Origin: Ophioceras dolichostomum
Lineage: Eukaryota; Ascomycota; Sordariomycetes; Magnaporthales; Ophioceraceae
DNA length: 64,000 nucleotides
NCBI GenBank assembly: GCA_003049485.1
Contig: PYST01000159.1
Coordinates: 1,428-65,427 of the forward strand
Direction: 5' to 3'
Part shown: piece by piece, positions 49,179 to 58,850 of the stretch
Numbering within the stretch: the first letter of the stretch is position 1
Layout of the letters: each line of letters starts with the position of its first letter
Translations under genes and position numbers: made by a program
The notes under the pieces: generated by a model
The model's database searches: none
Told to the model about the DNA's origin: nothing
What the model saw: the letters and a program-made list of their open reading frames with translations, nothing else

Positions 49179-50858
49179 ATGTGCCTCATCGTGCTGTGGG
49201 ACGCGCCTGGCTGCGTCAACTACCATTCGTACCTGGCCTCGGTCATCCGTTGCACGCAGGCGGTCGTCCGGGGCCCGTTCGCGACGTGCCAGGTTGCGCC
49301 CGACCACCCGGTCGTGCGGTCCTTCGACTACTTCCATCACGCCCAGGTTCAACACGCCCAGCGTAGCAGTCAGCAGCAGCAGCAGCATCAGCAGCATCAA
49401 GGCCCCCATCCCGTCCAGCCGGGCCATCCGTCCTATCATGCCCATCCAGCGCCTCAGCATGCAGATGGCCAGCCGGGCCAGCCGGGCCAGCTAGGCGCCT
49501 CCCAGCCCGTCAATCAGCAGAGCGAGATCGATCGCGAAAACGCCACCGATCTCTTCGCGCGTACGCCGATAGGCCGCCTTGAGGTAAGGCACTCGCTCAC
49601 TGATTCAATCTCCTGCCAGAGACGGACGTCGGAGGCGACTGCGAGACGTAGGCAACTGGTAGCGTACTGACAAAACCTTCTACTCCTAGGTGACCTTCTT
49701 CTTCGCCGAGGAGATGGACACCCTCGCGAGCATGATGTATTTCGGTTGGCCGTGGGAGGCTATGGCTGAGGTAAGTCAGAAGTATTCTCTCTCTTCTCTC
49801 TCGTTCGCCTCCTTTCAGGCGGCTGGCTGCTCCTTGCCCTCCAATAACCCCAGCAGCATATGCCCAAAAACTGCTCAACAAAACACGTTATCAAAAGTCT
49901 TCCCGCCCATAAGATGTAAGTAGGTACGAGCACTGACTTTCTTCCTGTGCAGCACTTCCAATGCTACTGCCGGCGCTACCCGATCCCGCACCGCACCGCC
50001 CCCTTCCTCCAGGCCATGGGCACGCATGGCTGGCAGACGGGCTGGATCTACGGCGCGTACGTGCACGAGCTCATCCCGTACCAGCACGGCGCCGTGCCCG
50101 TCCGCGACCCCCGCATGCCCATCGACCCTCGCAGCATGACGCCCGTCGACCCCGCCGCTGCTGGTCCTGCTGGAGCTGCTGGTTCTCCTCGCGCAATGCC
50201 GCCGCGCCCCGGCAGCGCTCATCAACCTCATCTGGGGCCCCGGCCTATCATGCCTTACCCTCGTCGTGTTGGTCCGCCACCGCCGCCGCCGCAGCAGCAT
50301 CAGCAATATGATGACCGGGACCGTCACATGCCCGATGCTGGCGACCGCCGCAGCATGCCGATGCCAGCGCATTCTCCCCTCGGCCATCCTGCTGGCCCCG
50401 CCCATATCCCAGCCACTGTCCCCGTCACTGAGAGCAGCTACCGCGCCATGCTCGCTGCTGCAGCCGCCGACCGCCGTGACTTGCCGGCCTACCATGGACT
50501 GCCGGACTACCACACCGCGATGGAGGCCCAGAGCAGCCGTGGAGGGGGCTTTCAGGAGAATCGTCATGGCATGCTGGCGGACAGTCGTGGCGGTGGCATG
50601 TCTGACAACAACAACCGCGGCGGCATATTCTCTGACCGTCGCGCCCTGCCCGGCGGTCGACCGCCTTCCGTTCCGCGTCCTGATGCCCGTCGCTTCGCAG
50701 AGGGAGGAGGAGATCTGGACAACATCTCCGTCACCACCCGGGCTGAGGGAAGTGGAGGTCGTGGCACCCCGGCTCCGGTTCCGGCTTCGGCGGAGGGATC
50801 ATCTAGAACCACCACGGCCGAGGGCGGCGGAATCCAGGGACGACGCGGCCATGAGTGA
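49179..50858 (+). CDS. Unknown Gln/His/Pro-rich protein with possible SANT-like segment
   Basis: Exons are 49179-49583, 49690-49770 and 49953-50858, giving 463 aa. The start MCLIVLWDAPG has A at -3; a TTG-initiated extension is unlikely. Both introns have GTAAGG or GTAAGT donors, CTAG or CAG acceptors, and phase 0. The N-terminal block (about 1-55) looks structured, followed by a Gln/His/Gly-rich linker. Across exons 2 and 3 runs EEMDTLASMMYFGWPWEAMAEHF and RTAPFLQAMGTHGW. Its helix pattern and Trp residues recall a Myb/SANT-type helix-turn-helix, which is only a suggestion. The C-terminal 250 residues are Pro/Arg/Gly-rich and disordered. I recognise no family. Nuclear function is possible given the composition, but unproven. 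Confidence 0.78.
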
Positions 50859-50956
50859 GCTAGCTGCTCAACTCTACCTGGGTGAGGGAGGGACCGCTGC
50901 TCTGGAATGATTGATGAATGCCACCTATGGACACATTAAAGTTCCGTCTGTTTCCA

Positions 50957-51010
50957 CCCCCCCCCCCCCCCCGGTCGGNNNNNNTTCCCCCCCCCCCCCC
51001 CCCCGGTCGG
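50957..51010. other. Assembly gap in a poly-C tract
   Basis: Six Ns (50979-50984) sit between two poly-C runs (about 16 and 18 C), each followed by GGTCGG. The repeated junction suggests that both contig ends cover the same homopolymer and overlap, so the true sequence may hold a single copy. Confidence 0.9.
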
Positions 51011-51884
51011 CGTGGAGTTGGTTTGTGAGTGTGTTTGGTTCGGGTTCGTTTGATTTGGTTTGGAGGAGCATACGGTACTAGAACTGAGGCGGCGTTCAGA
51101 TTCGCAGTCGCATCATCGCATGGTAGCTTCCATTGTCTTGGGTTTGCGATATCGTAATGCTGGGTTGGTACCTTTGGCTGGGGGACACGCAAATCTATCC
51201 GTCTGTAGAGTAGGTAGGCAGTTAGTTCTATTTGGTAGACTTCACGGACTTCGAGGGCAATATTATTCGCAGATCACGTTACATTCACAACTTGGCCGAG
51301 GACAAGTGAATACTGGGCTGGGCAGCATGCCAGCTATGTGAACGACCACGCCTTTTCTCATCACTATCGGAAAGGAGCTCATCACTGTAGCACGAGACTA
51401 GACTCACGGAGCCATGGAATTCGATATCAAAAAACAGCCAGCAAGTTTTGTTATTTCTGCTTAACCAAACGACCCGGAGGCCCAGATCCCCATCCATCCA
51501 TATGATTGCATATTTTTTGTGTAATCTACCGACTTGACTACGGCAGACAGACAGACAAGGAGACAGAGACGTATATAAGACTCGCCATACATATCCTATC
51601 CGGTTACCCAAACCCCTCGCCAAAAAAAGTGAAATGCCGAAGTAAATAGGAGAAAAAACTCATTAAGTGGTACGTAGATGATGGTACACGCTATGTCAGG
51701 GATAGCAAGCCAGATGCTAAGAAAAAAGGAAAAAAAAACCGAAACAAGAAGAGGTAGGAAGTGGTGTGAGAGAGGTTACTAATATCCAAGGTAAGTAGCT
51801 TCTATACTTGGAACTGAAATGCTTTTCTGATCTTGTGAAAGGCAGAGAGGGGCGACATCGAAAATACCATCGGCTGCATGCATA

Positions 51885-51920
51885 TGTGTGTGGTTGTGTG
51901 TGTGGTTGTGTGTGTGTGGT
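51885..51920. repeat. TGTGTGGT-type microsatellite
   Basis: Three units of GTGTGTGTGGTT type in tandem, read directly. It is intergenic, near the 3' end of the membrane-protein gene. Confidence 0.85.
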
Positions 51921-52156
51921 GTTTGCCTGCCCTTCTGTAGAGTGATTGGAGTGTTACGGGGATGAATGACGTGACTTGATGATACAGTCTTGTCTGTCTT
52001 GCTTGATCGACAACAGTCACGCCAAAGCAGACAGTGAGCGAGTCGGACTGGCTGGCGAACAGTCAGACGGACAGAGGGAGAGAGAGAGGGAAGAAGGGGC
52101 CGAAATAGAGAGACAGAAGGGGACAGTGAGCAAGCAAGCAAGCTAGCAAGCAAAGC

Positions 52157-54010
52157 TTAGAACGTATCGACAAGCTGCTGCGTCCTAGCCTGCACCTGCA
52201 CCTCTGTCAGCGGCGCATGCTGCATAGCCGGATCAGGCGACCCGGGACCGACAGGCCCCTCAGCCGGCGGACCAGCCGGGGTTCTGTCTCCCCCTCCTCC
52301 CCCTCCTTCGCCGCCGGCGCCGGTGCTGCTCTTGCGGTCGTTGCCGTCCTTGCCCTCGCCATCGACACCACTAGCCCCCTTGGCGTCGGTCGTCGGCGCC
52401 GGGGCGGACTGCCACATGGTCGTCCTGAAGATGTCGTCCTTCCTCGCCACGGCCGGCCAGTTCCGCTGGCCCCTCTGCGCGGCGTCCTGCGCCTCCCTCA
52501 GCCACTGCCTCCACTGGTCCGTGGGCGGCGAGGCGCCGCTGCGCTCCACCCAGCCCGTCAGGCCCGTCTCGCGGATGGCGTACCACAGCGTCCTCGTGAA
52601 GGACGCGACCCCCTCCCGCGGGTCGTACTTGGGGTCGTCCGCGGGCGTGGACTCGTGCGCGTCCTGCGCGTCCTCGGGCGTCTCCCACTTCCACTCGTAC
52701 CGGCTCAGGTCCCAGAACAGGTGGCGCGGCAGCATGCCCATGGCCCAGTACATGGCGTTCAGCGAGATGTATGAGACGCCCACGAAGATCTGCATGTTCC
52801 AGCTGCAGTTCCCCAGCAGGACCGTGCTGACCATCAGCATGATGGTGCCGATGCCCATGAGCAGCCGGTAGCTGTACTCGCTCTTCACGCGGTACTTGCA
52901 GTCCTCCGTGCCCGCCAGGTACAGCTCCCTGGCGACCTCCTCGGTGCACTTTATGTAGATGAAGGCGCCCTCGCGCGTGCGGATCATGACGTCTCCGCGG
53001 GGGACCTGGTTCGTGTGCGAGCGCTTCATCATTAGAGGGTGCCACCACGACGCGTAGCCGACGATGGATGACTGCAGGCTGATGAGCGAGACGGCGATGA
53101 TGGCCGGCCCGTCGGTGATGTACACGGCGTAGGCCAGCAGGCCGAGCGTGAGGAACATGCTGAAGATGCCGAGGATGTGGATCGGGCTCCACAGAGCCGC
53201 GGGGATGGCTGGCCGCTTGTGCGTCGTCGCCAGCGTGGGGTTGGCCGCGAAGTCTTGGATCCGCTGCTTGGCTGTGGGTCGTCGTCGTAGGCCGCCCTGC
53301 TCGAGCTCGGCTGGCGTCGGCGTGGATCCTGGGAAGGTGACTGTGCTGCGACCTGTAGCTCGGGTGTCTGTCTTGCCCTTATTCTGGATATGAGCGTTTG
53401 GGCCAGGCGAGGCGTTGCCATCACTGGCGCTTCCGTTGGCCTTGTCTTCTTTCTCCTTCCCCTTTTCGCCAGAGACTAGCGTAGTCTCTGTGGTTTCTCT
53501 CGGCGGGCCGGGTATCCTCATCATCGGCTCGCCGCCCGGAGAGCCGTCTCTCTTCCCTCCCCCTATCATGCGTCGCCACAGGCTCCTGGCCGTGGCGGCG
53601 GCCGTCATGGGGACGGCGATGTCGCCGGACGATCTGTCGAGGCGGTGTGTGATCTGGAGGACCTTGAACGCGAACGGTTCGAGCGAGTCGAGCGGGTGGA
53701 TGATGTTGGCGAAGAAGCCGACCGTGTCGAGCGCGACGCCGCTGAACACGCCCGTGACCTTGGCCGGTGTCTGGGGCATTCTCAGGGGCCGCGACGGCTT
53801 GAGCAGCACCTGCGGCGCGGGGAGCATCCGGGGTAGGAGGCAGAATACGGACGCCGTGATGGTCTGGGCGTGGTCCGTCATCGAGGACTCGCCGATGACG
53901 GCGAGCAGGGTCACCACGTCCAGCCGCCATTGTCCGGAGTTGACGCTGTTGTTTGGAGTCGTGGGCCACCAATTCGCCAGAATACTCCGGTCGTTGGGGT
54001 CCGTCTCCAT
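52157..54010 (-). CDS. Four-TM membrane protein of unknown function
   Basis: A single exon of 617 aa starting METDPNDRSILANWW. Residues 1-150 form a soluble, fairly hydrophobic domain (LDVVTLLAVIGESSMTDHAQ; GVFSGVALDTVGFFANIIHP), followed by a disordered Ser/Gly/Lys linker. Four membrane segments follow: HILGIFSMFLTLGLLAYAVY, GPAIIAVSLISLQSSIVGYA, LLMGIGTIMLMVSTVLLG and QIFVGVSYISLNAMYWAMGM. A cytosolic-looking loop between TM2 and TM3 (HTNQVPRGDVMIRTREGAFIYIKCTEE) and a Trp-rich segment after TM4 (HLFWDLSRYEWKWE) look conserved. The tail is Gly/Pro-rich. This resembles unannotated integral membrane proteins common in Pezizomycotina; I know no assigned function. It is transcribed in the same direction as the downstream ADGF gene. 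Confidence 0.88.
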   Translation of the reverse strand: METDPNDRSILANWWPTTPNNSVNSGQWRLDVVTLLAVIGESSMTDHAQTITASVFCLLPRMLPAPQVLLKPSRPLRMPQTPAKVTGVFSGVALDTVGFFANIIHPLDSLEPFAFKVLQITHRLDRSSGDIAVPMTAAATARSLWRRMIGGGKRDGSPGGEPMMRIPGPPRETTETTLVSGEKGKEKEDKANGSASDGNASPGPNAHIQNKGKTDTRATGRSTVTFPGSTPTPAELEQGGLRRRPTAKQRIQDFAANPTLATTHKRPAIPAALWSPIHILGIFSMFLTLGLLAYAVYITDGPAIIAVSLISLQSSIVGYASWWHPLMMKRSHTNQVPRGDVMIRTREGAFIYIKCTEEVARELYLAGTEDCKYRVKSEYSYRLLMGIGTIMLMVSTVLLGNCSWNMQIFVGVSYISLNAMYWAMGMLPRHLFWDLSRYEWKWETPEDAQDAHESTPADDPKYDPREGVASFTRTLWYAIRETGLTGWVERSGASPPTDQWRQWLREAQDAAQRGQRNWPAVARKDDIFRTTMWQSAPAPTTDAKGASGVDGEGKDGNDRKSSTGAGGEGGGGGGDRTPAGPPAEGPVGPGSPDPAMQHAPLTEVQVQARTQQLVDTF

Positions 54011-56159
54011 CTCGAGCAGGTGTTAAAACCCAAAAAGAAAAACAAGAAGGAAAGCGAGGCAGGACGATCACGTAATGGTCGTTGTGAGGCACCCTGGAGT
54101 CTTGGCCCAGGCGGTTCAGGAAGTCAGGGCATACGAGGGAGGGACCGCTTCGAAAGGGGCGTAGCTGCTAGGTATCGGAAGGTGCTCGTTCGACGTCGCT
54201 GGGAAGCGGGCAGGCGGGCAAAGGGGGCGAGTCGTCCTATGATCTGTCGTCGTCCTCAAAACCAAGTCTCTTGGAATCTCTTCTGACTTCCAAGTTCTTC
54301 CAGGCTCGCAGCCTTACTGAGCGAGCAACTCCGTCTCCACAACCCTTAGCGTTCTGACGGAGGATCAAAAGGGTTCTCGAATTGAGCTCATTGTCTACCA
54401 ATAGACTGCCATCTTCAAACGAATTGGACTACGTTCTAACGAGGGCCGAAAAAAAAAAAGAAAATAAAGACGAAAAACAGAATGAGAAAAAAGAATGAAG
54501 AATGAAAAAGAGAGAGAAAAGAGGATGACGTCGCACCCCATCAGCCCATCGAAACAACGTGAATTGGGGGCTGAAGGGCTAGAACAAAATGAGGCGGCTC
54601 TAACCTCTAGGGCGTTCGGTGATTGGGAGCTGGGGGGTTCTCGGGAAGAGCCAAGGACAACGGTGGGTGCTCTCTTGTGGAGGAGGACTAGGGTGGTGTA
54701 GGCCAATGTCCACCACTGCTGCTATCCACTTATGGGAAACCCCTGTTGCTGCCCGCCAGTACATATAGTCTCGTTCTCGCCCTCACATGTTTCTGTTGGT
54801 GTTGTCCAGAACGGAGTCCTTGGCGGCTGTGTTGGGCTCACGATAGCAACATGTAAAGACGGGAGCTAACAACGGCAGGCTTATGGAGACGGCCTCACGA
54901 AGTGCATTGCTGTCTGTTCGTTGGCGTCCGGTTCTGGCTTCCCGATTGGATAAGGAGCCCTCGTTGTGTTGTAGTACCGTAGTTCGACGCACCCACAGAA
55001 CAAAAAGATCCAATGGATGACAGTCCCAATTGCACGCGCCTGTGAGCCCGGAATATCCTGGCGGGTTTCGGAGCCCAACAGCCCCTGATGAAACCGTTCC
55101 TTGAGTACCTTCCTACCCAGCCTGACCTACCTATGCTATTTCTAGGCCTGGACCCTGAATGGATTCCCCCAATAAACGACAAACAAGACGAAACAAAACT
55201 AGACTGGCGACTGTTGAGTATTGAAGGCCCAAAACGGTGGGGATCGAATCAATAAATCAAGCATTCTTGATGCCTCAGTCTCACTCTCTTTACGACAAGC
55301 TCACAACGTGGAGATGTTAGGGAGAGGTCAAAAAGTGGACAAAGGCGCAATGCGGGATTGGGAGGCTGTGCAAGCCATGGTCCCACCACCGCATGTGTCC
55401 GGGCAAAAGAGGAAGCGCGACATGATGAAGCACTATCACGGAGGCGCCAAAAACCAGTACAATGCAGTTATGGAAGACAGCCGAATCGCGGGAGAAAACA
55501 TTCAAGGCGAGTCTCATCTGCATCTGCCGTAGAACCAGAGCCCAATCCAACACACAATAAATAAGTGAAGCCAGGGAGCACAGGGTATCCGGAAACCGGC
55601 CCCCAAAGCCCCGTATCATCACCATCTCTGGGCCGATGCCGCCCCGCCTTTGCCCGAGATATTGCCAGAGAGTACGAACGCTAGAGCCTCACTCCGATAA
55701 AGCGGAAGCGGGCAAAGGGGGAAGAAAGGAGGAGAATATTCCAACAAAAATAACTGGAGTACCAAGAGGCCGCCGGGGTAACATAACGCTGTGCACCTTG
55801 TATTCCCGTACTCCTATCAGAGATCAGATCATCACCATCATGGCCGTTGATAGCCCGGCCCTTCCAGCACATCCAAGCGCTTTGCGGAGAGGAGGGCGGG
55901 CACCTATGTTGTGTAGGTATGAACAAACGCAGCGCAGCGCAAAGACAGAACCTAAGCATCAAGTGAAGATGGAGCAGAGAAACGAACGCAAGTCAAATGT
56001 TTGGTGTATCTAATCAAATATGCAAAAAACGAATTAGCCCTTAAAAAAAAGAAGAAGCAATGCGATGTAATCAAAAAGAATCCAGCAATGAAACAAAAGA
56101 AAAAAAAATAGCAGCAAAATAGCAGCAGAGGACCACACCGCTCCTCCTCCCACACCCCT
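54011..56159. other. Intergenic region between two minus-strand genes
   Basis: This carries the promoter of the membrane-protein gene and the 3' flank of the adenosine deaminase gene. It has an A-rich block near 54448-54520 and another near 56040-56120. No coding sequence was recognised. Confidence 0.65.
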
Positions 56160-58472
56160 CTAAGACGTTGGTGGTGGTGGTTTCTCAGGTTCCTGAGGCT
56201 TCTCCTCCTTCGGCAAATGGTCCTTGTACTCCGTGACAACCCACTCGAGGAACCGGTCCCAAGCCCTCTCCCACTCCGCGAAGACCTCCTCCCTCTCGCC
56301 CTCCTCGTGATCCAGGCACGCGTGCTCGATGCTCCACTCCGCGAGCTGCCTCCAGCCGTGAAGGGTAAAATCCTCCTTGCCGACCATGGCCTGGTAGAAG
56401 TCGTGGCTCAGGCTGCTCCGGAACAGCGTGCCGTTGTCGCTGCTGAGCGCGCAGTGCACGTTGTTGGCCAGCAGCGGGTACATGGCGTGTCCGCTCGCCC
56501 TCGGGGTGAGACCCAAGATCTCGTTCGAGATCGGGCAGAGCTCGACGCATACCCCGTGTGACTTCATCAGCTCCACCAGCAGAGGGTGGCGCGGCAGCGC
56601 GAAGCCGTGGCCGATGCGTCGGGAGCCCAGCAGGATCGCGTCGTAGAGGTTCTCGTCCGCGGACTTCTCGCCCGACGAGAGCGTCTCGCCGCAGTGGAAG
56701 AGGAAGGGGATGTCGACCTTCGCCTCCTCGCACTTAAGCTTGAACTCGAGGAACTCGGCGGCGAACTCTCGCAAGGGCTTCCCCTCGGCCTCCTCGCCGA
56801 CGAGGTCGAAGCCCGCGATCAGGTGCGGCCACTTCTTCTTGAACTCGATGCACTGGGCGAGCGCGTCGCTGACGAGCTCGTTCTTGAAGGACCGAGGGGT
56901 GCAGTAGATGACGCGGATGCCTTTGAAGTACGGAGGAGGAAACGAGCCGGGGCCGGAACCGGAGCCGCCGGAGCCGCCAGACTTGACCTGTTGTTGTTTC
57001 CTCCTCTTTTCCAGGAAGCTTTTGCACTCCCCGTCGATGATGTTCATGATGGCGTAGTTGTCGTAGAGGCCCGTGCCGTCGTCTTTCCAAACCTGATTGG
57101 TGTGCATGAAGTTTGGCCGGATCTCGGCGTACTGGATGTTGTCGTCGACGAAGTCCTGAAGGACCAGCCGGGTGTACTCGCGGTACGCCGACTCGTAGTT
57201 GAACAGGCCCTTCATCATGCGCGTGCGTCCGTTGAACTTCTCCCAGGCGCCCTTGACCGTCTGGTTCGAGTTGTGCGCCTCCTCGGCGTGGAACTCCAGC
57301 TTGTCCACGAGCCACGGCATCACCCCTCGTGTCTGGGGGAACTCGCGCTCGAATTGACCGCGGAACTCGTCGAACCTCATCCATCCCTCCTCGACCTTCT
57401 TGGGTTCGTACTCACGGTCGAATAGGTTACCTCCCTTAATCTCCTTCGTCTCGATCTTTGCGACGGAGATGATGCTGAAGGTTATCTCGCACAGGTCTAA
57501 GGCCTCGAGTGAGAGCAGAGGGAGCGTGCTCCTGATGAACATGCGGTCCTGCTTCGCCGCGATCGAGAGCAGGACGATCGGCTTGAGGCACGAGTTGAAG
57601 TGGATGTGCAGGTGCGCGCCCTTGGGCATGCGCCGCGCGATCCGGAAAAGGTGCGTCTTGTCGATCAGGTCCTGGTTGGTGAGGAAGTGGTCCCCTGGAA
57701 ACCGTTTGTGCGTCTGCCCGCCGAACCCGGTCACTGGTTCCAATGTTTCGTCTCCGTAGATCTTCTTCTCGTCCTCCTCACGTAGCCGTTGGATGATGAC
57801 ATCCGCATCCTTCTGCCGCTGCGAGCTTCGCGAGCGGCAGTCGTAGTCAAAGGCGAGGGCATGCTCCAGATCCTTCAGCTCACCACGTTTGGCGAAGTAG
57901 CCTTTCGCGCCGAAGTCTTTGGCGCCGGAGACGGGCCTGGCCTCGAAGGAGGAAACCTCTCCCTTTCTTGGTACCTTATCCGACGACCCCGCCTTCCGGC
58001 CTAGGGCTGCGCGGTTGAGCGCGGTGAGAGTGCTCCAGTCGCCGAGAGCCTTGCCGGGGCTCTCACCGCCGCTGGCTGCCATCGTGTATGTGACTTGAGA
58101 CGGCGGTTCCTCAAGAATATCCCCGAACTTCCGCTTCAGGTTGCGGTCAGCGAGGCTGGTTTGTCGTAGTTGTTGTTGGTGTGAGTGTTTGGTGTGTGGT
58201 TGTGGTTGTTGCGAGCTCCTCTTTATAAGTTTAGAACGGGCGCGGGTAATCACATGAGAGGGATCTTGAGCTGGTGGTGTATCCTGGATATCCTGGGCCT
58301 CTGCGACCGAGTCGCCGTCCTCCTTATCTATAGTCGTGCAGTGATGGCCCATGTGAGGAAGGTGACTGAGTGTGGTGGGAGCCTTGCTGCTTTGTTGATC
58401 CACGGTGAGTGCGGCTGAGCTGACACGGAGCTTCTTGGACTTTGTTCCAGGCACCGTTGGTCCTGCCTTCAT
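56160..58472 (-). CDS. ADGF/CECR1-type adenosine deaminase-like protein
   Basis: Single exon, 770 aa from the ATG at 58472 (MKAGPTVPGTKSKKL). The frame is open to an ATG at 58850 (896 aa), so the start is uncertain. The catalytic half carries the metal-dependent deaminase motifs: MPKGAHLHIHFNS (near 57600), FHCGET (56685), RIGHGFALPRHP (56600), ELCPISNE (56535) and LSSDNGTLF (56430). The His-x-His pair, the HCGE His/Glu, the RIGHG His and the SSD Asp supply the expected zinc and catalytic residues. The second Asp of the usual SDD is Asn here. ADGF-specific positions such as YAEIRPNF and FDLVGEEAEGKPL are present. The family deaminates adenosine to inosine. Unlike secreted animal ADA2, there is no signal peptide; a basic disordered N-terminus of about 250 residues precedes the domain. 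Confidence 0.88.
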   Translation of the reverse strand: MKAGPTVPGTKSKKLRVSSAALTVDQQSSKAPTTLSHLPHMGHHCTTIDKEDGDSVAEAQDIQDTPPAQDPSHVITRARSKLIKRSSQQPQPHTKHSHQQQLRQTSLADRNLKRKFGDILEEPPSQVTYTMAASGGESPGKALGDWSTLTALNRAALGRKAGSSDKVPRKGEVSSFEARPVSGAKDFGAKGYFAKRGELKDLEHALAFDYDCRSRSSQRQKDADVIIQRLREEDEKKIYGDETLEPVTGFGGQTHKRFPGDHFLTNQDLIDKTHLFRIARRMPKGAHLHIHFNSCLKPIVLLSIAAKQDRMFIRSTLPLLSLEALDLCEITFSIISVAKIETKEIKGGNLFDREYEPKKVEEGWMRFDEFRGQFEREFPQTRGVMPWLVDKLEFHAEEAHNSNQTVKGAWEKFNGRTRMMKGLFNYESAYREYTRLVLQDFVDDNIQYAEIRPNFMHTNQVWKDDGTGLYDNYAIMNIIDGECKSFLEKRRKQQQVKSGGSGGSGSGPGSFPPPYFKGIRVIYCTPRSFKNELVSDALAQCIEFKKKWPHLIAGFDLVGEEAEGKPLREFAAEFLEFKLKCEEAKVDIPFLFHCGETLSSGEKSADENLYDAILLGSRRIGHGFALPRHPLLVELMKSHGVCVELCPISNEILGLTPRASGHAMYPLLANNVHCALSSDNGTLFRSSLSHDFYQAMVGKEDFTLHGWRQLAEWSIEHACLDHEEGEREEVFAEWERAWDRFLEWVVTEYKDHLPKEEKPQEPEKPPPPTS

Positions 58473-58850
58473 TGCGTGAAATGTTCGCTCTCGGAATTCC
58501 TTTGGCGTCGCGAGGAGCGACTCACTCGCTTTCTTTGTCAGGCGACGGCCGCTCAAAGGCGTGACTGTATAAAGAAGTGAGCAGTGGTAGGTGTGCGTTG
58601 GAGCGCGTGAGCTGTGTTGCATGTACCAACTCCGAATGACTGTTAGTGAGTTTGATGGAAGATGGGAGTGAGCCTGATCCTTGAGTGGGTCGCGCGACCG
58701 CAAATGGTCAGCGCCCGCTAAGAGAGTGTACAAACTCCTCTGAAAGCGGCTGGTGCCGTGCTGGACGGAGGTAATGAATTGGGGAACCGTGGGGCCACAG
58801 ATGTGGCTGGGACGGTGCGGAGGGGCACTTCGGGGAGGGAGATATGTCAC

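Larger units (their letters stand above)
50859..52156. other. Convergent 3' region with assembly gap
   Basis: This lies between the 3' ends of the 463-aa gene (+) and the membrane-protein gene (-). It contains poly-C tracts flanking six Ns and a TGTGTGGT repeat near 51885-51920. No coding sequence was recognised. Confidence 0.65.
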
